From the NCBI RefSeq assembly GCF_039530945.1, contig NZ_BAAAPC010000006.1, positions 1 through 64,000 on the forward strand: 64,000 nucleotides of DNA. Reading direction: 5' to 3'. The notes beneath the pieces are model-generated. The model was given only the letters and a program-made list of their open reading frames with translations, had not been told where the DNA came from and did not search any database. Source of the DNA: Nocardiopsis_C rhodophaea. GTDB taxonomy: Bacteria > Actinomycetota > Actinomycetes > Streptosporangiales > Streptosporangiaceae. The position numbers and the translations under genes were made by a program. Below, piece after piece: positions 34,596-44,251 of the stretch. Position 1 is the first letter of the stretch. Every line of letters begins with the position of its first letter.

Positions 34596-36023
34596 TTGCG
34601 TCCGCGCAGTTCATCGAGGGTTGTCTCCTGGTTCGCCCCGGCTGTGTGGCGCACCCGCCGCACGTTCGCTTTCCGGAGGCGCGACCTCTCCGCCTGGAGG
34701 CGTCCCGCTTTGTCGGTCGTCCTCGCGTTCGCGGCGATCATCGCGGTGGGAACGGTGCTGCTGGCACTGCCGGAGGCATCAGCGGACAGCCGGTCGGCGG
34801 GATTCGTGGCGGCGCTGTTCACCTCGACGTCAGCGGTGTGTGTGACCGGCCTGGTGATCGTGGACACCGCTGGGCACTGGTCGGCGTTCGGCGAGCTGGT
34901 AGTCCTGGCGCTCATCCAGGTCGGCGGCCTGGGAATCATGTCGCTGGCGACCGTCTTGAGCCTGGTCGTGACGCGGCGCCTGCGGCTACGGATGCAGCTG
35001 ACAGCGGGCGCGGAGACCAAGAGCGTGACGCTGGGCAACGTCCGGCAGCTGGTGTCGGGCATCGTGCGGGTCACCGTGATCTTCGAAGGGGCCCTGGCGC
35101 TCATCCTGGCCCTCCGATTCTGGGGCGCCTACGACGCCTCGGCGGAGCGCGCCGCCTACCTCGGAGTGTTCCACGCGGTGTCGGCGTTCAACAACGCCGG
35201 GTTCGCGCTGTACTCCGACAGCCTTGAGGGATTCGCGACCGACCCGTGGATCAACATCCCGATCGCAGTAGCGGTGATCGCGGGCGGTCTAGGCTTCCCG
35301 GTCTGGGTGGAATTGTGGCGCCACTTCCGCCGCCGGAGGGAGCACCACAGCTGGACGGTGCACACCCGGATCACCCTGGCAACGACCGCCGCCCTGCTGG
35401 TGGTGGGGTGGGCGGCCTTCCTGCTGCTGGAGTGGGGCAACCCGGCGACCATGGGCCGCCTCAGCGTCGGCGACAAGATCCTGACCGGCTTCTTCCAGTC
35501 GGTGATGCCCCGCACGGCCGGATTCAATTCGCTGCCGTTCGGCGAGATGAACACCCAGACGCTGCTGGTCACCGACATGCTGATGTTCATCGGGGGCAGC
35601 AGCGCGGGAACCGCCGGGGGCATCAAGGTCACGACCTTTGCCCTGCTCGCCTTCGTCATCTACGCCAACATCCGCGGCGAAACCACCGTCCACGTCGGCA
35701 ACCGCCGCCTGGCCGTCGGAGTGGCCCAGCAGGCCATCACGGTGGTTCTGCTCGCCATCGGCCTGGTGTTCTCCTCGACTCTGGCCCTGATGACCCTCAC
35801 CCCGTTCACCCTGGACGAGATCCTCTTCGAGGCCATCTCCGCCTTCTCCACGGTCGGCCTGTCCACGGGCATCACGTCCCACCTGGGCACGACCGGTGAA
35901 CTCATCCTCGTCGCCCTGATGTTCATCGGCCGCGTCGGCCCCATCACCCTCGCCTCGGCCCTGGCCCTGCGCCGCCACGTCCGCCGCTTCGAACTGCCGG
36001 AGGAACGCCCGATCGTGGGCTGA
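34596..36023 (+). CDS. TrkH/KtrB-type potassium transporter subunit
   Basis: 475 residues with about eight to ten helices. Four selectivity-filter half-repeats are visible: TSTSAVCVTGLVIVD, FHAVSAFNNAGFALY, FFQSVMPRTAGFNSL and FEAISAFSTVGLSTGIT. It is the ion-conducting membrane subunit of a Trk/Ktr K+ uptake system, normally gated by a cytoplasmic RCK protein (TrkA/KtrA) that is not encoded nearby. I chose the TTG at 34596 because GGAGG precedes it at eight bases. A GTG at 34503 would suit a leaderless transcript and add 31 basic residues. Confidence 0.9.
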   Translation: MRPRSSSRVVSWFAPAVWRTRRTFAFRRRDLSAWRRPALSVVLAFAAIIAVGTVLLALPEASADSRSAGFVAALFTSTSAVCVTGLVIVDTAGHWSAFGELVVLALIQVGGLGIMSLATVLSLVVTRRLRLRMQLTAGAETKSVTLGNVRQLVSGIVRVTVIFEGALALILALRFWGAYDASAERAAYLGVFHAVSAFNNAGFALYSDSLEGFATDPWINIPIAVAVIAGGLGFPVWVELWRHFRRRREHHSWTVHTRITLATTAALLVVGWAAFLLLEWGNPATMGRLSVGDKILTGFFQSVMPRTAGFNSLPFGEMNTQTLLVTDMLMFIGGSSAGTAGGIKVTTFALLAFVIYANIRGETTVHVGNRRLAVGVAQQAITVVLLAIGLVFSSTLALMTLTPFTLDEILFEAISAFSTVGLSTGITSHLGTTGELILVALMFIGRVGPITLASALALRRHVRRFELPEERPIVG

Positions 36024-36040
36024 ACGCACACGAACCCAAG

Positions 36041-36069
36041 GCGAGCGGCGGGTGATCGTACCGCCTCGC
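36041..36069 (+). terminator. Imperfect hairpin after the TrkH-type gene
   Basis: GCGAGCGGCGG (36041-36051) pairs with CCGCCTCGC (36061-36069) with a 2-nt bulge and a 9-nt loop. It ends about 88 bp before cas3. Confidence 0.5.
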
Positions 36070-36143
36070 TAGGCGTGCATCTTCACACTGGGCCACAAAT
36101 GGCCAATACCGACATAATCACGGAACGTGTCGTAGCGCAGCGG

Positions 36144-36149
36144 TATACG
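36144..36149 (+). promoter_or_regulatory. Candidate -10 element of the cas operon
   Basis: TATACG lies eight bases before the cas3 ATG at 36157 and no Shine-Dalgarno is visible, which fits a leaderless mRNA. No good -35 is seen 17 bp upstream. A short inverted repeat GGCCA-caaa-TGGCC at 36091-36104 may be an operator. Confidence 0.35.
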
Positions 36150-36156
36150 TATCCAC

Positions 36157-39018
36157 ATGGTCCGCGAGACACCTGAACTTCCCCTCGACCAGACTGTTTT
36201 TTGGGGCAAGACCGGCAGAGGCAGCCGGACGTATACGCCCTCCGACTGGCATCCGCTCGCTGCGCACATGGTCGACACCCTGCATGTCGCCGACCAGCTC
36301 TGGGAGCACTACCTCTCGTCCGCTCTCAAGCGGAGCTTCCTGCCCCACACGGACGGAGGAGAGCTCGGTCGGGAGGCGTTTCGCTGGCTGGCGTCCCTCC
36401 ACGACCTGGGCAAGGCGGCCCCGGGGTTCCAGTACCTCAGTCAACTGCACTTTCAGCAGGTGAGACGCTTTCTGCCATGCTCGGCGTCCCCCCGGCACAT
36501 GCGCCACGAGTTGATGTCCGCGCAGCTGGTGCGGACCTTCCTCAGCGAGCTGCGGTGGCCGGACGAATCGATCGACTGGGTTGCCGACATCGTCGGTGGG
36601 CATCATGGGGTTTTCCCGAAGCCCGCCTTCCGCACAGCGACAAAGAACATCGCGAGTCTGGGCGACGCCGCCTGGCGTGCCCAGCAACGTGAGCTGTTCC
36701 TGTTCGCCACGCGCGCTTCCGGGGTCGACCTCAGCGAACTCGCCAAGCACGTACCGGGCATCGGCGCGCAAATGGCGCTGTCCGGAGCGGTCATCCTGGC
36801 CGACTGGCTGGCCAGCAACGACGACATGTTCGGCTACCAAAGCGGCTGGCCGCAGGGGTACCAGGCGGCCTCGGAGAAGACCGCCGCGGGGTTTCGATCC
36901 TTCATGGAGCTGGGCGAGGTCTGGCACCCCGCCCCTCCCGAAAACACCGAGGAGCTGTACGCCACCCGCTTCGGTATCGCCGCGCCGCGCGGCACCCAGC
37001 TCCTTGCCGACGAGGTGGCGCGTGCCGCCGAGCGCCCAGGGCTCATGGTCGTCGAAGCACCCACCGGCGAGGGCAAGACCGAGGCCGCACTGGCCGCCGC
37101 CGAGATCCTGGCGGCCCGGTTCGGGTTCAACGGGCTCTTCTTCGCGCTTCCCACCCAGGCCACGACCAACCAGATCTTCGACCGGGTAGTCGACGGCTGG
37201 ATCCACTCCCAGACCCCGAAGCCCACCATTGGCCTGGCGCACGGCAAGGCCCAGCGGCACGCACGCTACGAGAAACTGCTGGAGGGCATCGGCGAGGACA
37301 CCGACGAGGCGCTCACCGCCTCCCAGTGGATGCGCGGCGCCAAGCGCGCGCTCCTCTCCCCCATCGTGATCGGCACCATCGACCAGCTGCTGTTCGCCGG
37401 GGTCTCGGCCAAGCATGTGATGCTCCGCCACACTGGCTTGGCCAACAAGGTCGTGGTGATTGACGAGGTCCACGCTTACGACGCGTACATGTCGGAGATC
37501 CTGCACCGCGTCCTGCACTGGCTCGGTTGGCACGGCGTCCCGGTCGTGCTGCTGTCCGCCACACTTCCAAGGACCCAGCGCGACGCGCTGCTCCGCGCCT
37601 ACACCGGCGCCCACAAGGTAGCGGTCTCCGGGGCGGGCTACCCCCAGATCACCTGGGCTCCCGCCCTGGACATCAGTGAACGGGAGCGCTTCGGCGATCC
37701 GTCGGACCCCTTCGAGGCGGAGAGCCACCCGTCTCTTCCACTGCAGGCGCAGGCCACGACGTCATCGCGTGGCGGTGAACTCGCTATCGAGTTCCACCCC
37801 GAGCCCGCCGACACCCCGGAAGCCGTCACCGCTCTCGTCGACGAGATGGTCGGTGACGCGTCACCGAGTTCGGGGACAGGGACCGTGCTCATCCTCAGGA
37901 ACACCGTGGCCCGCGCGCAAGCGACCTTCGCCGCACTCAAGGAGCGATTCCCCGGCGAGGTCACGCTTGCCCACGCCCGCTTCACCACGGCAGACCGGCG
38001 GCGCATGGACGCCGACCTAACCCGCCGGTTCGGGCCACCGGACCGCGACGGCGAATCCGGCGCCGCCACAGAGAACCCGCACCGACCCACACGGCACATC
38101 GTGGTCGCCACCCAGGTCGCAGAACAGTCGCTGGACGTCGACTTCGACGTCGCCATCAGCGACCTCGCCCCGATCGACCTGCTGCTCCAGCGCGCCGGCC
38201 GCTGTCACCGCCACGCCCGACCGCGGCCACGCCCAGCAGGCATGGAGACACCCCGCCTCATCGTCACGGGCTACACCGACTCCGAGGGACACGACCACGA
38301 GCTGCCGACTGAGGGCTCGCTTCCCCTCCTACCGACGGGTGACGCTCGCCCCTACCTGCACCACCTACTGCTGCGCACGCTGGCCCGGCTCGCCGAACAT
38401 CGTCAGCGCAAAGGCCAACTGAACGTGCCCGACGACGTCCCCTCCCTCATCGAGGCGGTCTACGGCGACCATCCGCTCGGACCCGCCAGCTGGCAGGAGG
38501 CCATGGGTACAGCGGCGGAGGCAGCCGACCAGCACGTCAGGGAGCTGGCGGGAAAGGCAGGCTCCGTCCTCATCGCCCGGCCTGATCTCGATGAGTTCGG
38601 GCTCAGCGAGGTTCAGCACCTGGGCGGCGACCACAACGTCGACGAGGACGAGGAGAAGGTCGCGCAGATGCTCCCCGTTCGGCACGGAGCGACAAGCATC
38701 GAGGTCATTCTTCTGCGCCGCGTCGACAAGCACACAGCTGAGACCGTCTCGCTGCCGCAGGAGGGCGCACCACGGCGGCGCGTCCCGCTCAACCGCATGC
38801 CATCGGATACCGAGAAGCACGCCATCCTCGACCAGTCCATCCGGCTACCGCTCTGGCAGGTGGACACCGCGAAGCTGTCCAGTCCACCGGGCTGGAAGCG
38901 GGCTCCCTGGTGTTCGCGGCTCCAGGTGCTGCTGCTCGATACGTCCACCGGCGAGGCCCGAAAGGGCAGTCGCCGCTCCACCTACAGGACCGAGACGGGA
39001 TGGACGGACATCACGTGA
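36157..39018 (+). CDS. cas3: CRISPR-associated helicase/nuclease Cas3 (type I-E)
   Basis: 953 residues. The N-terminal HD nuclease domain has WHPLAAHMVDTL, SLHDLGKAAPGFQ and GGHHGVF with the metal-binding His and Asp residues. The SF2 helicase has motif I EAPTGEGKTEAAL, motif II VVIDEVHAYDAY, motif III LLSATLP and motif VI LLQRAGRCHRH. All key residues are present, so it should be able to unwind and degrade target DNA recruited by Cascade. It is the first gene of the operon; its stop overlaps the cse1 GTG (GTGA, 39015-39018). Confidence 0.95.
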   Translation: MVRETPELPLDQTVFWGKTGRGSRTYTPSDWHPLAAHMVDTLHVADQLWEHYLSSALKRSFLPHTDGGELGREAFRWLASLHDLGKAAPGFQYLSQLHFQQVRRFLPCSASPRHMRHELMSAQLVRTFLSELRWPDESIDWVADIVGGHHGVFPKPAFRTATKNIASLGDAAWRAQQRELFLFATRASGVDLSELAKHVPGIGAQMALSGAVILADWLASNDDMFGYQSGWPQGYQAASEKTAAGFRSFMELGEVWHPAPPENTEELYATRFGIAAPRGTQLLADEVARAAERPGLMVVEAPTGEGKTEAALAAAEILAARFGFNGLFFALPTQATTNQIFDRVVDGWIHSQTPKPTIGLAHGKAQRHARYEKLLEGIGEDTDEALTASQWMRGAKRALLSPIVIGTIDQLLFAGVSAKHVMLRHTGLANKVVVIDEVHAYDAYMSEILHRVLHWLGWHGVPVVLLSATLPRTQRDALLRAYTGAHKVAVSGAGYPQITWAPALDISERERFGDPSDPFEAESHPSLPLQAQATTSSRGGELAIEFHPEPADTPEAVTALVDEMVGDASPSSGTGTVLILRNTVARAQATFAALKERFPGEVTLAHARFTTADRRRMDADLTRRFGPPDRDGESGAATENPHRPTRHIVVATQVAEQSLDVDFDVAISDLAPIDLLLQRAGRCHRHARPRPRPAGMETPRLIVTGYTDSEGHDHELPTEGSLPLLPTGDARPYLHHLLLRTLARLAEHRQRKGQLNVPDDVPSLIEAVYGDHPLGPASWQEAMGTAAEAADQHVRELAGKAGSVLIARPDLDEFGLSEVQHLGGDHNVDEDEEKVAQMLPVRHGATSIEVILLRRVDKHTAETVSLPQEGAPRRRVPLNRMPSDTEKHAILDQSIRLPLWQVDTAKLSSPPGWKRAPWCSRLQVLLLDTSTGEARKGSRRSTYRTETGWTDIT

Positions 39019-40757
39019 GAGACGACCACACCACTTTCAACCTCGTCGACCAGCCCTGGCTTCCGTACGTGGACGGCGGCGGAGGTACCGGTACGGCGTC
39101 CCTCCGCCAGGTCCTTATCGACTCCCCCGGCATCAAAGACCTGACCGTCGATACCCCTACCCAGTACCCGGCGATCCTCCGCTTCCTGCTTGCGGTGCTG
39201 CACCGGTCGATGGGGATGGCGCACGGCAAACAGCACGGGTCCTATCCGCGGGACAAGCGGGGGTGGAAGAAGCACTACACGGGCGGTCCTCCCGCTCCCC
39301 AGATCAACGAGTACCTGGCCTCGTGGCGGGACCGCTTCGACCTGTTCAGCACAGAGGCGCCGTTCTTCCAGGTGTCCGACCTGCAGTCGACCAACGGCGA
39401 CCGAAAGCCCTCCACCCTCCTCATCCCCTACGCGGCGGCGGGCAACAACGCGCCGATCTTCTCGGCCCACCGCGACGCCGCACCGGAGGCGCTGACGCCT
39501 GCACAAGCCGCTCGTTGGCTGATCCACGCGCACGCGTGGGACACGGCGGGGATCAAGACAGGCGCCGCCCACGACACCCAGGCCAAGAACGGAAAGACGA
39601 CCGGCAACCGCACCGGACTGCTCGGCAGTCTCGGTGTCATCGTGCCCACCGGGGACACCCTGTGGGAGACACTGATGTTCAACCTGCTAGTCCTCGACGA
39701 CGCGCTTTCCCCCAACCACGACGTGCCGGTGTGGGAGCACGACTCTCCATTGACCGCGAACTGGCGGGAGCGCTCGCCGCGTGGGCTTCTCGACCTCTAC
39801 ACCTGGCCGAGTCGGCGCATCCGGCTGTTCCCCGAGCAGGTGGACGGCCAGGTCCGGGTGCGCGAGGTGTTGGTGTGTGCCGGAGACCGGTTGAGAACCG
39901 ACGAGCCGCTGCATGGCAAGGAACCGCACACAGCCTGGTACAGCACAGCCAAGAAGACGCAATCCGCAACGTCGGCGGCGAAGGCACCGGTCCTCCCCTA
40001 CCGGCCGATCCGCCACGAGCCGGGGCAACAGCTCTGGCGCGGTCTCGGCGGCATCCTGGGGCGCGGCAGGGACGGGAGCCACGGCGACCAGGGGGCTCCC
40101 CTACCGAAAGCGTTGGGCCAGGTCGGGACGTTCCGGAACATGATCGGCCGGAAGCTCGTACGGGTCCATGCCTCCGGGATCGCCTATGGCCTGCAGAACG
40201 CGGTCATCGACGAGACCTACGACGACGTACTGCCGTTGCCGGTCGCTCTGTTCGGGGTGGACGGCGAACAGGAGCTCGCGAACCTCGCGATAGCCGCCGT
40301 TACCGACACCAGCAACGCGGCCTGGGCGCTGGGCAGGCTGGCAGCCGACATCGCGTTTGCGTCCGGGGCCGATGAGGACACCCAGAAGGCACGGGAGCAG
40401 TATGCCAAGAACCGACTGTACGTCGCACTCGACCAGCCCTTCCGCGCTTGGGTCGCAGGCCTGCAGGACGAGTCTCGGATCGAGGACTACCGCGCCGCAT
40501 GGCACCGCACTGTGTGGCAGTCGGTGTGGAGGATCGCGAGCGACCTGATCGGTCAAGCCCCTCCCGGGGCCATGCGCTCCCGCCCAAGAAAGGAAAAGCC
40601 GAAAGGGCAGAAGGGAGAGCCACTGCCGATGAACCTCGCGCTTGCAGAGCACGAGTTCTCCCGACGGCTGCGGTACCGGCTCCCGAACGCCTACCCACGG
40701 CAGGAGAACGCCCCTGAGCGACGCCCCTCAGACGACCAGAACGGAGACGCGGATTGA
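39015..40757 (+). CDS. casA: Type I-E Cascade large subunit Cse1/CasA (Cas8e)
   Basis: 580 residues. It recognises the PAM and recruits Cas3. The N-terminus FNLVDQPWLPYVDGGG..SLRQVLIDSP is the family signature, followed by AILRFLLAVLHRSMG, FDLFSTEAPFFQVSDLQ, LGSLGVIVPTGDTLWETLMFNLL and the C-terminal four-helix-bundle region. The GTG at 39015 overlaps the cas3 stop; an ATG at 39000 would add five residues. The C-terminal tail (RSRPRKEKPKGQKGE) is strongly basic. Confidence 0.94.
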   Translation: MRDDHTTFNLVDQPWLPYVDGGGGTGTASLRQVLIDSPGIKDLTVDTPTQYPAILRFLLAVLHRSMGMAHGKQHGSYPRDKRGWKKHYTGGPPAPQINEYLASWRDRFDLFSTEAPFFQVSDLQSTNGDRKPSTLLIPYAAAGNNAPIFSAHRDAAPEALTPAQAARWLIHAHAWDTAGIKTGAAHDTQAKNGKTTGNRTGLLGSLGVIVPTGDTLWETLMFNLLVLDDALSPNHDVPVWEHDSPLTANWRERSPRGLLDLYTWPSRRIRLFPEQVDGQVRVREVLVCAGDRLRTDEPLHGKEPHTAWYSTAKKTQSATSAAKAPVLPYRPIRHEPGQQLWRGLGGILGRGRDGSHGDQGAPLPKALGQVGTFRNMIGRKLVRVHASGIAYGLQNAVIDETYDDVLPLPVALFGVDGEQELANLAIAAVTDTSNAAWALGRLAADIAFASGADEDTQKAREQYAKNRLYVALDQPFRAWVAGLQDESRIEDYRAAWHRTVWQSVWRIASDLIGQAPPGAMRSRPRKEKPKGQKGEPLPMNLALAEHEFSRRLRYRLPNAYPRQENAPERRPSDDQNGDAD

Positions 40758-41443
40758 CGACGCCGACACCCCCTTCGGCGCAGGCGCGACAGGCCCGAGA
40801 AGAGCCATGGCAGCGCAGGATGCGTGACCTCATCGACGAGCTGTACCTCAAGGAGGGCGGCCTGACCAACGATGCGCCCGGAACGCTGGCCCGCTGGCGG
40901 CGTGCACTCGGGCGGACGGCAGAGCAATCCCCCGCCCTGAGCATGGAGATCGCCCGCATCATCGGCACGGGCGATGACGACGGATGGGAACCGAATCTGG
41001 ACGCGATCCACCATTCTCTGGCTCTGCTCGCCGCCCATCAGCAGTCCGTCTCGCGGCCGATGCACGAGAACGAGGGCTCGCCCTCGCTCGGTGCGCAGTG
41101 CCGGGAACTGTGCCGACGCATCGAGACCGAACACGCGAGCGGTACCGGCAAGGCGAAGAGGGATGCACGGGGGCCGCAGTACGCGGACGAGTGCAGAGGC
41201 GTCGTCCGCCGGTTGGAAGCCACCGTCAGCGCCCGTTCGGTGAAAGAGCTCGTCGGCCACGTGCGCGGACTTGTCCCGCTGCTTCGCAAGGCCGAGCTGC
41301 CGCTCGACTATGTGCGGCTGGCCGCCGATATCGACGGGTGGGCTTCCCCGACCCGGCGCGGCCGGGTCGCCCGCCGCTGGGGGACCGACTTCTACCGCCC
41401 GTTCCCCAAATCCGAGGACGCTTCTTCCTCGACCTCGTCCTGA
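40754..41443 (+). CDS. casB: Type I-E Cascade small subunit Cse2/CasB
   Basis: 229 residues, somewhat long for Cse2. The core helical region is recognisable (GTLARWRRALGRTAEQSPALS, ALLAAHQQS, LCRRIETE, LRKAELPLDYVRLAADIDGW..RRGRVARRWGTDFYR). Two copies stabilise the crRNA-DNA hybrid in Cascade. The start TTG at 40754 overlaps the cse1 stop (TTGA) and has GGAG upstream. Confidence 0.88.
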   Translation: MTTPTPPSAQARQAREEPWQRRMRDLIDELYLKEGGLTNDAPGTLARWRRALGRTAEQSPALSMEIARIIGTGDDDGWEPNLDAIHHSLALLAAHQQSVSRPMHENEGSPSLGAQCRELCRRIETEHASGTGKAKRDARGPQYADECRGVVRRLEATVSARSVKELVGHVRGLVPLLRKAELPLDYVRLAADIDGWASPTRRGRVARRWGTDFYRPFPKSEDASSSTSS

Positions 41444-41465
41444 CGCCTCTGCAAGGAGTTCGACC

Positions 41466-42629
41466 ATGCCCTTCCTGGACATCCACGCGATTCAGTCCGT
41501 CCCTCCCGCGAACATCAACCGGGATGAGAACGGCAGCCCCAAGACCGCCGTGTACGGAGGCGCGCAGCGCCTGCGCGTGTCATCCCAGGCCTGGAAACGA
41601 GCCGCACGAAGGGAGATGGAGTCCAGCAGCGCCGACATCCCGGAGTCGCGGCGTACCAAGCGGCTCCCTGAGGAGATCGCCGAGGAGATCGCCACACGCG
41701 CTCCCGCGCTCGCCGAGCACGCCAGCGCGATCGCCCAGGCTGCTCTCTCCAACATCTTCAGCGTGAAGAGCACACCCAAGAAGAAGGACGGCAGGGAGCG
41801 CGTCTCCACGGGGTACCTGCTCTTCCTGGGCGTCGATCAGCAGGCACGTCTCGTCGACAAGCTCCTCGCGGCACAAGCCGACCTGCTCGGGGCGGCGGGA
41901 AACAGCAAGAACCTGGAGAAGGTTCTGAAGGACCTGAAGCTGCGTGACACCGTCGCCACGGGCCATCCTCCAGCTGTCGCCCTGTTCGGGCGAATGATCG
42001 CCGACGATCCCTCACTGAATGTCGATGCGGCCTGCCAGGTCGCACACGCCATCTCAACGCACGCGGTCGAGGCGGAGTTCGACTACTACACGGCCGTTGA
42101 CGACATCGACAGCGAGGCGGATGAGACCGGCGCCGGGATGATCGGCACCGTCGAGTTCAACGCCGCGACCATGTACCGGTACGCCACAGTCGACCTGCGG
42201 TCGCTGGCCGACAACCTCGGCGGGGACACCGACTACGCGACGGAGACCGCGATCGCGTTCGCCCGTGCGTTCCTATTGAGCATGCCGACCGGTAAGCGCA
42301 ACACGTTCGCCAACAACACCCGGCCGGACTTCGTTCTGCTGTCGTTGCGCGACGACCAGCCGGTGAGCCTCGCAGGAGCGTTCGAGCGACCGGTCGGTGG
42401 CGAGTCGGGCCACGTGGCGACGTCCGTGAAACGACTGCTCAGGCATCACGCGAAGCAGGATGAGGCCTACGAGACCGCACCTGTCCTGAGTACCGCCACC
42501 TACCCGGCGTGGCTGTCCGACGAGGAGGCGGGGTTCGGAACCGGCCTTCCCGAATCCCAGCCCCTGTCCTCCGCCTTGGACGCGGTCCGCGGGAAGATCA
42601 ACCAGCTGATGGGGGCCGCCGATGCCTGA
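41466..42629 (+). CDS. cas7e: Type I-E Cascade backbone Cas7/Cse4 (CasC)
   Basis: 387 residues. Six copies normally form the crRNA-binding backbone. The family start FLDIHAIQSVPPANINRDENGSPKTAVYGGAQRLRVSSQAWKRA is characteristic, with VEAEFDYYTAVDDID and GMIGTVEFNAATMYRYA further on. The ATG at 41466 has an AAGGAG site. It overlaps cas5e by eight bases, as is normal for tightly packed cas operons. Confidence 0.95.
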   Translation: MPFLDIHAIQSVPPANINRDENGSPKTAVYGGAQRLRVSSQAWKRAARREMESSSADIPESRRTKRLPEEIAEEIATRAPALAEHASAIAQAALSNIFSVKSTPKKKDGRERVSTGYLLFLGVDQQARLVDKLLAAQADLLGAAGNSKNLEKVLKDLKLRDTVATGHPPAVALFGRMIADDPSLNVDAACQVAHAISTHAVEAEFDYYTAVDDIDSEADETGAGMIGTVEFNAATMYRYATVDLRSLADNLGGDTDYATETAIAFARAFLLSMPTGKRNTFANNTRPDFVLLSLRDDQPVSLAGAFERPVGGESGHVATSVKRLLRHHAKQDEAYETAPVLSTATYPAWLSDEEAGFGTGLPESQPLSSALDAVRGKINQLMGAADA

Positions 42630-43443
42630 TGTGCTCGCGCTGCGACTGAGCGGCCCGCTCCAGTCGTGGGGCGCGGCGACGCGGCACAACACGCGGGGCA
42701 CGCTCACCCACCCAACAAAGTCGGGGGTGATCGGGCTGTGCGCCGCCGCGCTGGGACGGCCGCGCGGTGCGGATCTGTCCGACTTGGCGGCGCTTCGGTT
42801 CGGCGTCCGCGTGGATCAGCCGGGGACGCTGCTGACGGACTTCCATACGATGTCGGCGGCCTCGCACGGACCGCTGGAGCCGAAGGCGCAGAAGCTACCA
42901 ACGGCCGATGGAGGTCGACTGAAACCCGGCGAAGGCAAGATCTCCCGACGCTACTACCTGCAGGATGCCGTCTTCGTTGCGGCGTTCGCGGGTGAAGGCG
43001 AGGAGGAACGGGCTCTTCTTCGGGAGGTCGAGGCCGCGCTGCGTCGGCCCCGCTACCCCCTGTTCCTCGGTCGAAGGTCGTGCCCGCCGGACCGGCCGGT
43101 TCTGATCGGGCTTCTGAACGAGACACGGCTTCTCGACGCCCTGGCAAGTGGAATCGAGTGGCAGTCCTGGCGACGGAGGCGTGATGAGAACGCCATGCCA
43201 CGGGAGCCGCTGGCCATCGTCGTCGACGCAGCCGCGGACCATCCCATCGAGGGGGTTCGTGCGGAACGCGAACACGAGGAGCTGCTGCCGGACCAGCCGG
43301 AGGGCGGGCGGGCATCCAACCCGACGTTCTCCCAGCGGTTGGTACGGCACCGGCACGCCGCTCTCTCCTTTACCGCTGAACAGTCCGACGCCCTTTTCGA
43401 CGGCGACGACGCCATGAGCCTGCTCGACCGGGCGGAGGGATGA
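42622..43443 (+). CDS. cas5e: Type I-E Cascade protein Cas5e (CasD)
   Basis: 273 residues. It binds the 5' handle of the crRNA. The N-terminal LALRLSGPLQSWGAATRHNTRGTLTHPTKSGVIGLCAAALGR is the RAMP-type Cas5 signature; PLFLGRRSCPPDRPV and the C-terminal Arg/His region follow. The ATG overlaps the cas7 stop and its own stop overlaps the cas6e ATG (ATGA, 43440-43443). Confidence 0.95.
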   Translation: MPDVLALRLSGPLQSWGAATRHNTRGTLTHPTKSGVIGLCAAALGRPRGADLSDLAALRFGVRVDQPGTLLTDFHTMSAASHGPLEPKAQKLPTADGGRLKPGEGKISRRYYLQDAVFVAAFAGEGEEERALLREVEAALRRPRYPLFLGRRSCPPDRPVLIGLLNETRLLDALASGIEWQSWRRRRDENAMPREPLAIVVDAAADHPIEGVRAEREHEELLPDQPEGGRASNPTFSQRLVRHRHAALSFTAEQSDALFDGDDAMSLLDRAEG

Positions 43444-44186
43444 GTATGTATCTGAGCAGGACCTTCATCAATCCGCGCCGGAAGGGAGCTGTGCCGTTCC
43501 TGGGAAACCCCCAGAAGATCCACGCGGCAGTGCTTCAGGCCTTCCCGCAGACCCCGCCGACGGATGCAGCCGAGGGGCCGCGGGTGTTGTGGCGGCTGGA
43601 CACTGACGACTGGCGACGGCCGGTGCTGTGGACGCTGTCACCGGAGCGTCCCGATTTCAGCCACGTGGTGGAGCCCTACGGATGGCCGAATTCCGGTACC
43701 CCGGCCGAAACCAGGGAGTATGCCCCACTGCTGGATCGGATTGCCGAGGGCCAGGAGTATGTCTTCCGGGTGACGGTGAATCCGGCCAAGGCCAAGGTTC
43801 CCAGCTCAGAGGAGAAGTGGGACAGTGACGGCAAGCTGAAGCGCGGCACGGTTGTCCCGCTGGTCGGTGCGAACAACCAGATCGCATGGTTCGCCGACCG
43901 TGCCCCGAAATGGGGATTCGAGCTGCTGCCTGGATCGGTTCCCATGCCGGAGACCGACGATCCGGAGAACACGCCACCGGCCTATGCGGTGGAGATCCGC
44001 GATAGCCGGAAGCTCAAGTTCTGGAAGGGCGAGGGGCGGGGCGAACGGGTAACTTTGCTCGCCGTGACTCTGGAGGGAAAGCTGCGGGTGAAGGACGTGG
44101 AGGTGTTCCGGCGTTCCCTCACCCACGGCATCGGCCGAGCCAAGGGGTATGGCTGCGGCCTGATCAGCTTGGCCGCCTCACGCTGA
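43440..44186 (+). CDS. cas6e: CRISPR pre-crRNA endoribonuclease Cas6e (Cse3/CasE)
   Basis: 248 residues. It cuts pre-crRNA at repeat hairpins and stays bound to the 3' hairpin in Cascade. The N-terminal MYLSRTFINPRRKGAVPFLGNPQKIHAAVLQAFP contains the likely catalytic His (about residue 28), and the C-terminus HGIGRAKGYGCGLISLA is the glycine-rich RAMP loop. It is the last gene of the operon, where cas1 and cas2 are usually expected next; instead a terminator and a DUF397 gene follow. Confidence 0.93.
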   Translation: MSMYLSRTFINPRRKGAVPFLGNPQKIHAAVLQAFPQTPPTDAAEGPRVLWRLDTDDWRRPVLWTLSPERPDFSHVVEPYGWPNSGTPAETREYAPLLDRIAEGQEYVFRVTVNPAKAKVPSSEEKWDSDGKLKRGTVVPLVGANNQIAWFADRAPKWGFELLPGSVPMPETDDPENTPPAYAVEIRDSRKLKFWKGEGRGERVTLLAVTLEGKLRVKDVEVFRRSLTHGIGRAKGYGCGLISLAASR

Positions 44187-44214
44187 CCCAGCACAACGCC
44201 GACGAGAGCCGTTG

Positions 44215-44251
44215 AGGGGCGACGGGCCAGATTCTAGAGCTCGTCGCCCCT
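44215..44251. terminator. Convergent terminator after cas6e
   Basis: AGGGGCGACG (44215-44224) and CGTCGCCCCT (44242-44251) form a perfect 10-bp stem with a 17-nt loop. It begins 29 bp after the cas6e stop and overlaps the end of the convergent DUF397 gene, so it may end both transcripts. Confidence 0.7.
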
